Source: Burkholderia pyrrocinia
GTDB lineage: Bacteria > Pseudomonadota > Gammaproteobacteria > Burkholderiales > Burkholderiaceae
Direction: 5' to 3'
DNA: 64,000 nucleotides
Assembly (NCBI RefSeq): GCF_001028665.1
Contig: NZ_CP011503.1
Span: 248,001-312,000 of the forward strand
Shown: one piece after another, positions 47,941 through 56,048 of the stretch
Layout of the letters: each line of letters begins with the position of its first letter
Numbering within the stretch: position 1 is the first letter of the stretch
The notes under the pieces: generated by a model
The model's database searches: none
Told to the model about the DNA's origin: nothing
What the model saw: only the letters and a program-made list of their open reading frames with translations
Position numbers and translations under genes: made by a program

Positions 47941-48975
47941 ATGAAGATCATGATCGTCACCGACGCGTGGGAACCGCAGGTCAACGGCGTCGTGCGCACG
48001 CTGAAGAGCACGTCGCGTGAACTCACGGCGCTCGGCCACCGCGTCGAACTGCTGACGCCGCTCGAGTTCCGCACGGTGCCCTGCCCGACCTACCCCGAGA
48101 TCCGCCTGTCGATCCTGCCGTACCGCAAGCTGCGCGCGCGAATCGATGCGTTCGCGCCCGACGCGCTGCACATCGCGACCGAAGGCCCGCTCGGCCTCGC
48201 CGCGCGACGCTATGCGCGCACCCACAAGCTGCCGTTCACGACCGCATACCACACGCGCTTTCCGGAATACGTGCAGGCGCGCTTCGGCATCCCGCTGGCC
48301 GCAACCTACCGCTTCCTGCACTGGTTCCACGGCCCGTCGCTCGCGGTGATGGCGCCGACGCCGGTCGTCAAGCAGGATCTCGAGAAGTTCGGCTTCACGA
48401 ACGTCGTGCTGTGGACGCGCGGCGTCGATCTCGACATCTTCCGCCCGATGGAGTCGAAGGTGCTCAACACCGCGCGGCCGATCTTCCTGTACGTGGGCCG
48501 CGTCGCGATCGAGAAGAACGTCGAGGCGTTCCTGCGCCTCGACCTGCCCGGCTCGAAGTGGGTCGCGGGCGAAGGCCCCGCGCTCGCGGAACTGAAGTCG
48601 CGCTACCCGGAAGCGAACTATCTCGGCGTGCTGTCACAGGCCGAGCTCGCGAAGGTGTATGCTGCGGCCGACGTGTTCGTGTTCCCGAGTCGCACCGACA
48701 CGTTCGGCCTCGTGCTGCTCGAGGCGCTCGCCTGCGGCACGCCGGTCGCCGCGTATCCCGTCACGGGCCCGATCGACGTGCTCAGCGGCGGCGACGCGGG
48801 TACGATGCACGAGGACCTGCAGGAAGCCTGCCTCGAAGCGCTGAAGATCGAACGCACGACTGCGCGCGCGTGGGCAGAACGCTTCTCGTGGCGCGCGGCG
48901 TCCGAGCAGTTCGCATCGCATCTGAAGCCGCTGCCGAAGACCGCGTACTCGCCAGCCGAAGGTGCCGCCGTTTGA
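47941..48975 (+). CDS. GT4-family glycosyltransferase (Agt/SqdX-like)
   Basis: A 344-residue GT-B glycosyltransferase. It begins MKIMIVTDAWEPQVNGVVRT with the typical GT4 N-terminal loop; the acceptor-side segment TTAYHTRFPEYVQ lies at about 100-112. The C-terminal donor domain has FLYVGRVAIEKN (about 182-193), a sugar-nucleotide loop, and D253 with E261 in TDTFGLVLLEALACG (the EX7E site). The sequence resembles SQD2/SqdX and the Agt enzymes that put sugars on diacylglycerol. It lies 29 bp after the plcP-like gene, which would supply that diacylglycerol. Donor and acceptor specificity are inferred. Confidence 0.87.
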   Translation: MKIMIVTDAWEPQVNGVVRTLKSTSRELTALGHRVELLTPLEFRTVPCPTYPEIRLSILPYRKLRARIDAFAPDALHIATEGPLGLAARRYARTHKLPFTTAYHTRFPEYVQARFGIPLAATYRFLHWFHGPSLAVMAPTPVVKQDLEKFGFTNVVLWTRGVDLDIFRPMESKVLNTARPIFLYVGRVAIEKNVEAFLRLDLPGSKWVAGEGPALAELKSRYPEANYLGVLSQAELAKVYAAADVFVFPSRTDTFGLVLLEALACGTPVAAYPVTGPIDVLSGGDAGTMHEDLQEACLEALKIERTTARAWAERFSWRAASEQFASHLKPLPKTAYSPAEGAAV

Positions 48976-49508
48976 AACGAGACCTGAACGACAAGACCCC
49001 GCCCCCCGCCGCGACGCCGCAACGGCACCGCCCGTTCGACGAGGAAGAGCCGCATGGCGACACGGACGCGCACGCGTCCGAGCCGCTCGGCCCCGACGAT
49101 CAACTGACGCCGCTGCCGCCGAACCCGTACAAGCGCCATCGCGGCATCACGCGCGCATGGTACGCACTCAAGCATTCGTTGAACGGCTTCCGTGTCGCGA
49201 TCCGCGAGGAGAGCGCGTTTCGCCAGGAGCTCACGCTCGCCGCGCTGATGCTCCCGATCGGCGCGTTCGCGCCGGTGCCGGCTGCGTCACGCGCGCTGCT
49301 GATCGGCTCGGTGCTGCTGGTGCTGATCGTCGAACTGCTGAACTCGAGCGTCGAGGCCGCGATCGACCGCATCTCGCTCGAGCGCCACGAACTCTCCAAG
49401 CGCGCGAAGGACCTCGGCAGCGCGGCCGTGACGGTCGCGCTGTTCGCGTGCGTGACGACCTGGGGCTTCGTGCTCGGCCCGCTCGTCGCGCACTGGCTCG
49501 GCTTCTAG
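48972..49508 (+). CDS. dgkA: Diacylglycerol kinase (DgkA)
   Basis: A 178-residue membrane enzyme of the prokaryotic DgkA family, using ATP to phosphorylate diacylglycerol to phosphatidic acid. The core has three membrane helices. The catalytic and binding region ELLNSSVEAAIDRISLERHE (about 120-139) and FRQELTL (about 80-86) are clear. The first ~60 residues form a charged, probably disordered extension. The start is TTG 48972, overlapping the glycosyltransferase stop (TTGA); no ATG or GTG is found in frame before the core. It would recycle diacylglycerol made by the upstream phosphoesterase. Confidence 0.88.
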   Translation: MKRDLNDKTPPPAATPQRHRPFDEEEPHGDTDAHASEPLGPDDQLTPLPPNPYKRHRGITRAWYALKHSLNGFRVAIREESAFRQELTLAALMLPIGAFAPVPAASRALLIGSVLLVLIVELLNSSVEAAIDRISLERHELSKRAKDLGSAAVTVALFACVTTWGFVLGPLVAHWLGF

Positions 49509-49621
49509 GCTTCCGGACGGCTGCCTGCGGGCGCGTTGCACACCGCCCGCGTGCGGCGCTGCACCATCCGTCGCGCGGGGCCGCGATCACGAAATGCGCC
49601 CGATGTGGCGAAACCCCGGTT

Positions 49622-49627
49622 TATAAT
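49622..49627 (+). promoter_or_regulatory. Candidate promoter -10 before the TetR gene
   Basis: TATAAT at 49622-49627 is a perfect -10, 94 nt upstream of the TetR start codon. No convincing -35 is found at 16-18 bp. Confidence 0.4.
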
Positions 49628-49721
49628 CGTCCGCTAGACATAGAACAGCAACCCGCGCCGGACGAATCACGCAGCATCGATTGCAGCGCCCGCCAGTCCG
49701 GCACACACAGGGCCGGACGAC

Positions 49722-50480
49722 ATGGAAGCGAAACCTCCCCGCCGCACCCGCGAACGGATTCTCGAGTTGTCGTTGAAACTCTTCAACGAGATCGGCGAGC
49801 CGAACGTCACGACCACGACGATCGCCGAGGAAATGGAAATCAGTCCAGGCAACCTGTACTACCATTTCCGCAACAAGGACGACATCATCAACAGCATCTT
49901 CGCGCAGTTCGAGCAGCAGATCGAACGGCGGCTGCGCTTTCCCGAAGATCACCGTCCGACGATCGACGAAACCTGGTCGTACCTGCAGTACATGGCCGAT
50001 TTCATGTGGACCTACCGGTTCCTGTATCGCGACCTCAACGACCTGCTCGCCCGCAACCGCACGCTCGAGACGCACTTCAAGCAGATCATCAGCCACAAGG
50101 TGCGCTTCGCGCGCGAGATGTGCGAGCTGCTCGTGTCCGACGCCGAGATGGTCGCGACGCCCGCCGAGATCGAGGTCATCGCCACCAACATGGCCGTTAT
50201 TTCGACGTACTGGCTGTCGTATCAGTACGTGATGCATCCGCGCAAGTACAACGACCAGGACGCGATCCGCGAGGAACTGCACCAGGTCAGCATGCACGTG
50301 ATCTCCGTGATGGCGCCGTACCTGCGCGGCCGTTCGCGCCAGCTGTTCGACGACCTGGTCTCCGGCAAGCTGCCGAAGCGCCAGTTCACCGACTACCTGC
50401 CGCCGCGCGACGGTTCGCCCCGCCCCGCCGACAGCCCGGTCACCGTTGGGCAGGCTCCCATCAAGGATTCCAAGCAATGA
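49722..50480 (+). CDS. TetR/AcrR family transcriptional regulator
   Basis: A 252-residue repressor-type protein. The N-terminal TetR DNA-binding domain (about 8-55) shows RTRERILELSLKLFNEIGEP and the recognition helix ISPGNLYYHFRNKDDI. The C-terminal ligand domain is helical and Trp/Tyr-rich (WSYLQYMADFMWTYRFLYRD), with an unusual C-terminal extension ending in a Pro-rich tail. Its stop overlaps the start of the LOG gene by 4 bp (ATGA). The regulated operon may be its own, or lipid-related genes upstream; nothing shows which. Confidence 0.88.
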   Translation: MEAKPPRRTRERILELSLKLFNEIGEPNVTTTTIAEEMEISPGNLYYHFRNKDDIINSIFAQFEQQIERRLRFPEDHRPTIDETWSYLQYMADFMWTYRFLYRDLNDLLARNRTLETHFKQIISHKVRFAREMCELLVSDAEMVATPAEIEVIATNMAVISTYWLSYQYVMHPRKYNDQDAIREELHQVSMHVISVMAPYLRGRSRQLFDDLVSGKLPKRQFTDYLPPRDGSPRPADSPVTVGQAPIKDSKQ

Positions 50481-51058
50481 AGGCGGTCTGCGTTTACTGC
50501 GGCTCGTCGCCCGGCGTGCGACCCGTCTATGCCGACGCCGCGCGCGCATTCGGCCGAGCGCTCGTCGATGCAGACATCACGCTCGTGTACGGCGGCGGCC
50601 GTGTCGGCCTGATGGGCGTGATCGCCGACGAAGTGATGGCGGCCGGCGGCCGTGCGGTCGGCGTGATCCCCGAACTGCTCGTCGACAAGGAAGTCGGCCA
50701 TACGGGGCTGTCGGAACTGCACGTCGTGCCCGACATGCACCACCGCAAGAAAATGATGGCCGACCTCGCCGACGCGTTCGTTGCGATGCCCGGCGGCGCC
50801 GGCACGCTCGAGGAGCTCTTCGAGGTCTACACGTGGGCGCAGCTCGGTTATCACCGCAAGCCCGTCGCGCTCTACAACATCGATTCGTTCTACGATCCGC
50901 TGATCGCGCTGCTGCGCCATACGGTCGACGAGGGTTTCATGCGTCCGGCCTATTTCGACGCGCTGTGCGTCGATTCGGAACCGATCGAACTGATCGAGCG
51001 GCTGCGCCGCTACCAGCCGCCCGCCAACGACAAGTGGGCGCCCGACGCAGCGAAGTAA
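50477..51058 (+). CDS. LOG family protein, TIGR00730 (cytokinin riboside phosphoribohydrolase-like)
   Basis: A 193-residue Rossmann-fold protein with the LOG hallmark PGGAGTLEELFE (about 111-122) and DMHHRKKMM (about 93-101) in the active site, plus the start MKAVCVYCGSSPG. LOG proteins hydrolyse nucleoside monophosphates such as AMP to ribose 5-phosphate and base. The name lysine decarboxylase seen for some members is a historical error. It overlaps the TetR stop codon and is followed 22 bp later by an SDR gene. Confidence 0.92.
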   Translation: MKAVCVYCGSSPGVRPVYADAARAFGRALVDADITLVYGGGRVGLMGVIADEVMAAGGRAVGVIPELLVDKEVGHTGLSELHVVPDMHHRKKMMADLADAFVAMPGGAGTLEELFEVYTWAQLGYHRKPVALYNIDSFYDPLIALLRHTVDEGFMRPAYFDALCVDSEPIELIERLRRYQPPANDKWAPDAAK

Positions 51059-51080
51059 CCCTTCCCGGGAACCGCACACG

Positions 51081-51842
51081 ATGACCGCACCGTCCGACCG
51101 CAAGGCCGTTCTCATCACCGGCGCGAGCCGCGGCATCGGCCGCGCGACCGCCGTGCTCGCGGCCGAACGCGGCTGGGACGTCGGCATCAACTACGCGCGC
51201 GACGCGGCGGCGGCCGAACTCACCGCGCAGGCCGTCCGCGACGCGGGCGGCCGTGCATGCGTGGTCGCGGGCGACGTCGCGAACGAAGCCGACGTCGTCG
51301 CGATGTTCGACACCGTCGCGGCCGCGTTCGGACGCCTCGACGCGCTCGTCAACAACGCGGGCATCGTCGCGCCGTCGATGCCGCTCGCCGACATGCCGGC
51401 CGACCGGCTGCGGCGGATGTTCGACACCAACGTGCTCGGCGCGTACCTGTGCGCGCGCGAAGCCGCGCGCCGGCTGTCCACCGACCGCGGCGGCCAGGGC
51501 GGCGCGATCGTCAACGTATCGTCGATCGCATCCCGGCTCGGCTCGCCGAACGAATACGTTGACTACGCGGGCTCGAAAGGCGCGGTCGACTCGCTGACGA
51601 TCGGCCTTGCGAAGGAACTCGGCCCGCACGGCGTGCGCGTCAACGCGGTGCGACCCGGCCTGATCGAGACCGAAATACACGCGAGTGGCGGCCAGCCGGG
51701 CCGTGCGGCCCGCCTCGGCGCGCAAACGCCGCTCGGCCGCGCGGGCGAAGCGCAGGAAATCGCCGAAGCGATCGTCTGGCTGCTCGGCGACGCGGCGTCC
51801 TACACGACGGGCGCCCTGCTCGACGTCGGCGGCGGCCGGTAA
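51081..51842 (+). CDS. Short-chain dehydrogenase/reductase (FabG-like)
   Basis: A 253-residue classical SDR oxidoreductase. The cofactor motif TGASRGIG (about 14-21) and NNAGI (about 90-94) are present. The catalytic Ser is in VNVSSIASR and the YxxxK pair in YAGSKGAVDS, about residues 160-165. The C-terminal GALLDVGGGR fits FabG-like reductases. Substrate and physiological role are unknown. It follows the LOG gene by 22 bp and is probably cotranscribed with it. Confidence 0.9.
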   Translation: MTAPSDRKAVLITGASRGIGRATAVLAAERGWDVGINYARDAAAAELTAQAVRDAGGRACVVAGDVANEADVVAMFDTVAAAFGRLDALVNNAGIVAPSMPLADMPADRLRRMFDTNVLGAYLCAREAARRLSTDRGGQGGAIVNVSSIASRLGSPNEYVDYAGSKGAVDSLTIGLAKELGPHGVRVNAVRPGLIETEIHASGGQPGRAARLGAQTPLGRAGEAQEIAEAIVWLLGDAASYTTGALLDVGGGR

Positions 51843-52068
51843 CCGCGCGCGGCAAATCAAAACCGCCGCCTCAAGCTATCTGTCGTCACAGCGCCACAAA
51901 TCTTCACAATTTCGTGACGGTTTCAGTAAACATCCGTAATAGTTCCGTGATCTACTAGCGTACATTCAGACAGGTGTCATAAACGCCTGTTCCTTGCCGC
52001 CCTGATGTGGCCCTTATCGGTCCGGCCCATGTCGCCGAACCGGCTCGACTCGACCCGAGATCTTTTCC

Positions 52069-53961
52069 ATGCCTGGAACCGCAGCGCCCAGCCGGCGACG
52101 CACGTCCGTGCCCGCTCCGGCCCCGCACGCACACCCGACCGCCGACGCGAACCTCACCGCGACGCTTGACACCGCCGGCACGCCCGTCGTCGCCGCGACC
52201 GCCGCAACCAGCACCGCGCGCGACCGCTCGCTCCTGCTCGGCTGGCGCGCGTGGCTGCTCGTCGTCGCCCTGGTCTGCGCGTATGTGCTGCCCGGCGTGC
52301 TCGGCCACGACCCGTGGAAACAGGACGAAACCTACACGTTCGGCATCATCCAGCACATGCTCGAGACGGGCGACTTCGTCGTGCCGACCAATGCCGGCCT
52401 GCCGTTCATGGAAAAGCCGCCGCTTTACGCGTGGGTCGCGACCAGCCTTGCATGGCTGCTGCAGCGCGTGATGCCGCTGCACGACGCGGCACGGCTCGCG
52501 AGCGCGTTGTTCGCGGCACTCGCGTTCGGCTTCATCGCACGCGCGGCGCGCGTCGCCAGCCGCGCGGACAGCTGGTTCGACCTGCGCGTGATCGGTCCCG
52601 TCGTGCTGAGCGCGGGCACGCTCGTCGTCATCAAGCACATGCACGACATGATGACGGACGTCGCGCTGTTCGCCGGTACGGCAATGGGCTTCTGCGGGCT
52701 GCTCGAACTCGTGATGCAGCACGTCGCGCGCGCGCAGCAGATGCGGCACGGGCTGCCGGTCCGGCCGTCGGGCCGCTGGGCCGCGCCGATCTTCGGCGCG
52801 GGCGTCGGCATCGCGCTGATGACGAAGGGGCTGTTCGTGCCGCTCGTATTCGCGGCCACGCTCGTCGGCGCGCTGGTGCTCTACCCGGCCTGCCGTACCC
52901 GCTCGTTCGCGCGCGCGCTCGGCGTCGCCGCGCTCGTGTTCGCGCCGTTCGCGCTGATCTGGCCGACCGCGCTGTTCCTGCGCTCCGAGACGCTGTTCAT
53001 GACGTGGTTCTGGGACAACAACGTCGGCCGTTTCTTCGGTTTCTCCGTCCCCGAACTCGGTGCGGAAAACGACAAGCCGTTCTTCATCCTGCGCGCGTTC
53101 CTGCTCGTCGGCTTCCCGGTCGCGCCGCTCGCGATCGTTGCGCTCGCGCGCGGTGCGTGGCGCGACTGGCGCACGCCGCGCATCGCGCTGCCCGTGCTGT
53201 TCGCCGGCATCGGGCTGGCGGTGCTGCAAGTGTCCGCAACGTCGCGCCAGCTCTACATCCTGCCGTTCTTCGCACCGCTCGCGCTGGTCGCCGCGCAGGC
53301 GATCGAACGCATTCCGCGCACGCTGCATCTCGCGTGGGATTACTTCAGCCGCGTGCTGTTCGGCACCACCGCCGCGCTCGCCTGGGCAATCTGGGCAGTG
53401 ATGGCCGACCCGACCGCGTCGCGCGCGGATCTCGCGCCGCTCGGCCGCTGGCTGCCGCTCGACTGGACAATGCCGATCGAGCCCGCGCTCGTGGTCGGTG
53501 CGCTCGCGCTGACGGTCGGCTGGCTGACGCTGCTGCCGAAGCTGCGCACGACGGGACTCTGGCGCGGCGCGCTGTCGTGGGGCGCCGGCGCGCTCGTCGC
53601 GTGGGGGCTCGTCTATACGCTGCTGCTGCCGTGGCTCGACGTCGCGAAGAGCTACCGCTCGGTGTTCGACGACCTGAACGCGCATCTCGCGCTCGAATGG
53701 AACGACGGCGACTGCATGGCGAGCCTGCACGGGCTCGGCGAATCGGAAGCGCCGATGCTGTACTACTTCTCCGGCATCCAGCACACGCCGATCGACGACG
53801 CGAAGACGACGCGCTGCACGTGGATGATCGTCCAGGGTGTGCGGGCCGTCGATCCGGCGCCCGGCAGCGAATGGAAACTGTTCTGGACGGGCGCGCGCCC
53901 AGGCGACAACGAGGAACTGCTGCGCGTCTACGTGCGCACGCCCGAACAGCACCTGCAGTGA
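52069..53961 (+). CDS. ArnT-like GT39-family membrane glycosyltransferase
   Basis: A 630-residue inner-membrane protein with about 12 hydrophobic segments and a C-terminal soluble domain (about 530-630). After a ~55-residue Thr/Ala/Pro-rich N-terminus, the first loop has GHDPWKQDETYTFGI, the acidic catalytic site of GT-C enzymes, and then MEKPPLYAW (about 111-119), the KPPLYxW motif shared by ArnT and protein O-mannosyltransferases. ArnT moves L-Ara4N from undecaprenyl phosphate to lipid A; here the target and sugar are inferred. No arn biosynthesis gene is near, so an O-glycosylation enzyme is also possible. Confidence 0.85.
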   Translation: MPGTAAPSRRRTSVPAPAPHAHPTADANLTATLDTAGTPVVAATAATSTARDRSLLLGWRAWLLVVALVCAYVLPGVLGHDPWKQDETYTFGIIQHMLETGDFVVPTNAGLPFMEKPPLYAWVATSLAWLLQRVMPLHDAARLASALFAALAFGFIARAARVASRADSWFDLRVIGPVVLSAGTLVVIKHMHDMMTDVALFAGTAMGFCGLLELVMQHVARAQQMRHGLPVRPSGRWAAPIFGAGVGIALMTKGLFVPLVFAATLVGALVLYPACRTRSFARALGVAALVFAPFALIWPTALFLRSETLFMTWFWDNNVGRFFGFSVPELGAENDKPFFILRAFLLVGFPVAPLAIVALARGAWRDWRTPRIALPVLFAGIGLAVLQVSATSRQLYILPFFAPLALVAAQAIERIPRTLHLAWDYFSRVLFGTTAALAWAIWAVMADPTASRADLAPLGRWLPLDWTMPIEPALVVGALALTVGWLTLLPKLRTTGLWRGALSWGAGALVAWGLVYTLLLPWLDVAKSYRSVFDDLNAHLALEWNDGDCMASLHGLGESEAPMLYYFSGIQHTPIDDAKTTRCTWMIVQGVRAVDPAPGSEWKLFWTGARPGDNEELLRVYVRTPEQHLQ

Positions 53962-53962
53962 C

Positions 53963-53986
53963 GCAAGACGGCGCGCGCCGTCTTGC
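53963..53986. terminator. Perfect 24-nt palindrome between convergent genes
   Basis: GCAAGACGGCGC is followed at once by its reverse complement. It lies just after the stop of the ArnT-like gene and 158 nt before the stop of the DUF924 gene. No T-run follows. Confidence 0.5.
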
Positions 53987-54143
53987 CTGCCTTCATCTCC
54001 GGCAAAGGTTGAAACCGGCCGTCTGAGCAGTGCGCAACCGCCGGGCGATGCGCGCCGCCAGCCGGTTTCCCCGACCGCCAACGCACCCGCGCGAATCCGC
54101 GGGCTCGCCCCTCCCCGCTTCAGTCACGCAACCGCCCGGATCG

Positions 54144-54761
54144 TCAGAACGACGAACCGGGTTCGCGAAGAAACGCCGTCTCCTCATCGGTCGACGTCCG
54201 GCCGAGAATCGCGTTCCGGTGCGGAAAGCGGCCGAAGCGCTCGACCACGGCCGCATGCCGCAACGCGAAGCGGTGATAGCCCTCGCATCCTGCCTCGCCG
54301 CGAATGCCCGCGCACAGGCGCACCGCTTCGCGCTGGCTGTCGGTCGATTCGTCGTGTTCGAACGGCAGATACGCGAACGCACGGTGATGGCCGCTCGGCA
54401 GCTGCGCATCCCAGCCGGCCGCGACGACACGGCGGGCGAGCGCGAGCGCCTTCGGATCGGCGGCAAACGCGCGCGGCGTGCCGCGATGGATGTTGCGCGA
54501 GAACTGGTCGAGCACGACGATCAACGCAAGCGCACCCGACGGCGAGCCGGCCCAGTGATCGCATGCGCCGTCGCACGCGGCGTCGAGCAGCGCGCCGTAG
54601 CGCGTGCGCAGCACGTCGTCGAACGCCGCGCCGCCGTTGAACCAGATCTTGCGTTCCTGCCCGAATTCGGCCGAGCCCGGCTCGCCGAACCAGAAATCCA
54701 GAATCTCCCGCGCTTGCGGATCCAGCGCCGCCGCGCCCGCCACCCCGATGTCGATCGTCAT
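54144..54761 (-). CDS. DUF924 family protein
   Basis: A 205-residue all-helical protein. Conserved DUF924 features include REILDFWFGEPG (about 17-28), LIVVLDQFSRNIHRGTPRAFA (about 80-100) and AYLPFEHDESTDSQREAV (about 129-146). No function is established for the family, though it has tetratricopeptide-like helical packing. Its start overlaps the AlaX stop by 4 bp, so the two are coupled. Confidence 0.88.
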   Translation of the reverse strand: MTIDIGVAGAAALDPQAREILDFWFGEPGSAEFGQERKIWFNGGAAFDDVLRTRYGALLDAACDGACDHWAGSPSGALALIVVLDQFSRNIHRGTPRAFAADPKALALARRVVAAGWDAQLPSGHHRAFAYLPFEHDESTDSQREAVRLCAGIRGEAGCEGYHRFALRHAAVVERFGRFPHRNAILGRTSTDEETAFLREPGSSF

Positions 54762-55489
54762 GCAAACTCCAGTACGAGGCGCCGCGTGCGCGCGCTCTTC
54801 TTTTCAAGTTTCGCGACGCGCAGGTCGCCGATTTCCGACGTGTTGCGCACATGCGTGCCGCCGCACGGCTGCAGGTCGACCTGCTCGATGCGCAGCAGCC
54901 GCACGCGGCCGAGACCCATCGGCGGCTTTACGCTCATCGTGCGCACGAGTTCGGGCCGCTCGGCCATCTCGTCGTCGGTGATCCATTCGGTCGTGACCGG
55001 ATGCGCGCCGACGACCAGGCCGGCGAGGCGCCGCTCGACGTCGTCGCGGTCGATCGCGTCGGACGTCGCGAAATCGAGCCGCACGTAGTCGGCCGTCACG
55101 CTGCAGCCGTCGACCGCGTACGGGAGCACCGCGCACATCAGGTGCGCGGCCGTATGCAGGCGCATGTGCCGGTAACGGCGCAGCCAGTCGATCTCAGCCA
55201 CCACGCGCGTGCCGGGCACGAGCGCCGCGACGCGCGCCTCCTGCCCCGGTGCCGGCACGTGCACGGCGTCGTCGGGCGTCGCGCCGTCGAACTTTGCCTT
55301 GCGCGTATCGGCGATCGCGATCGTGCTGCCGTCGGGCAGGGTCAGCGTGCCGGTGTCGCCGGCCTGGCCGCCGCCGAGCGGATAGAACACGGTGCGGTCG
55401 AGCCGGATGCCGTCGTCGCCGACAGCCTCGACGACCGCATCGCATTTCGTGAGGTACGCGTCTTCGCGAAACAGCGCTTGTGTCGTCAT
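54758..55489 (-). CDS. Alanyl-tRNA editing protein AlaX
   Basis: A 243-residue stand-alone editing protein that hydrolyses Ser-tRNA(Ala) and Gly-tRNA(Ala). The zinc/catalytic site of the AlaRS editing domain is complete: H112 and H116 in RLHTAAHLM, and C209 and H213 in QPCGGTHV. The N-terminal ~100 residues form the OB-like domain (TVFYPLGGGQAGDTG). It is an AlaX-M-like variant. It overlaps the DUF924 gene by 4 bp. Confidence 0.92.
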   Translation of the reverse strand: MTTQALFREDAYLTKCDAVVEAVGDDGIRLDRTVFYPLGGGQAGDTGTLTLPDGSTIAIADTRKAKFDGATPDDAVHVPAPGQEARVAALVPGTRVVAEIDWLRRYRHMRLHTAAHLMCAVLPYAVDGCSVTADYVRLDFATSDAIDRDDVERRLAGLVVGAHPVTTEWITDDEMAERPELVRTMSVKPPMGLGRVRLLRIEQVDLQPCGGTHVRNTSEIGDLRVAKLEKKSARTRRLVLEFA

Positions 55490-55594
55490 CGGGCGAGCCT
55501 CGTATCGATTGGGGGAAACGGCCAGTGTCGCGCCGCGCGGCGTGCGCGCCCAGACGCAGATCGTCCCGCGCGCGGGCAGCGGCGTACCGGTCGA

Positions 55595-56005
55595 TCAACC
55601 GGGCCGGTTGCGCATCCAGTCGGCCGTGTCGTAGAACGAATGCATGAGCCGCTCGCGCAGCGGCTCCGGCAGCCCAATATCCTCCATCGCCCACGCCATG
55701 CAGCGCAGCCACTGGTCGCGCTCGACCGACGCGATCGGGAACGGCAGATGCCGCGCGCGCAGCCGCGGATGGCCGAACCGGCTGATGTAGTGGTCAGGGC
55801 CGCCAAGCCAGCCGCACAGGAACCAGAACAGCTTGTCGCGCGAGCCGTCGAGCGATGCCGGGTGCACCGCGCGAATCTGCGCGAACTCGGGCTCGAGGTC
55901 CATCAGGTCGTAGAAGCGGTCCACCATTTCGCGCACGCGGGCTTCGCCGCCCACGAGCTCGAACGCCGTCGGTTGCGACGGCGCATCGTCATTCACATCG
56001 GTCAT
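55595..56005 (-). CDS. Group II truncated hemoglobin
   Basis: A 136-residue 2-over-2 globin. The proximal heme-ligand His lies in RARHLPFPI (about residue 84), and WLRCM with Trp at the G8 position (about 96) is the group II hallmark. FWFLCGWLGG (about 57-66) gives the CD/E region. Such globins bind oxygen tightly or detoxify nitric oxide and peroxide. ATG 56005 (MTDVNDD) is chosen over a 29-residue extension without globin character. Confidence 0.9.
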   Translation of the reverse strand: MTDVNDDAPSQPTAFELVGGEARVREMVDRFYDLMDLEPEFAQIRAVHPASLDGSRDKLFWFLCGWLGGPDHYISRFGHPRLRARHLPFPIASVERDQWLRCMAWAMEDIGLPEPLRERLMHSFYDTADWMRNRPG

Positions 56006-56048
56006 ACGGATAGTCGGAAAACGGGATCTTCGGGGCTGCCTGCGACGC

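Noticed and set aside
49509..49721. A terminator after dgkA
   Set aside because: The GC-rich sequence contains short inverted repeats, but none with a convincing stem and T-run.
52069..53961. Calling this gene arnT
   Set aside because: The GT-C motifs match, but no arnBCA, eptA or regulator is near, and no PmrA-type box is seen upstream. The substrate cannot be assigned.
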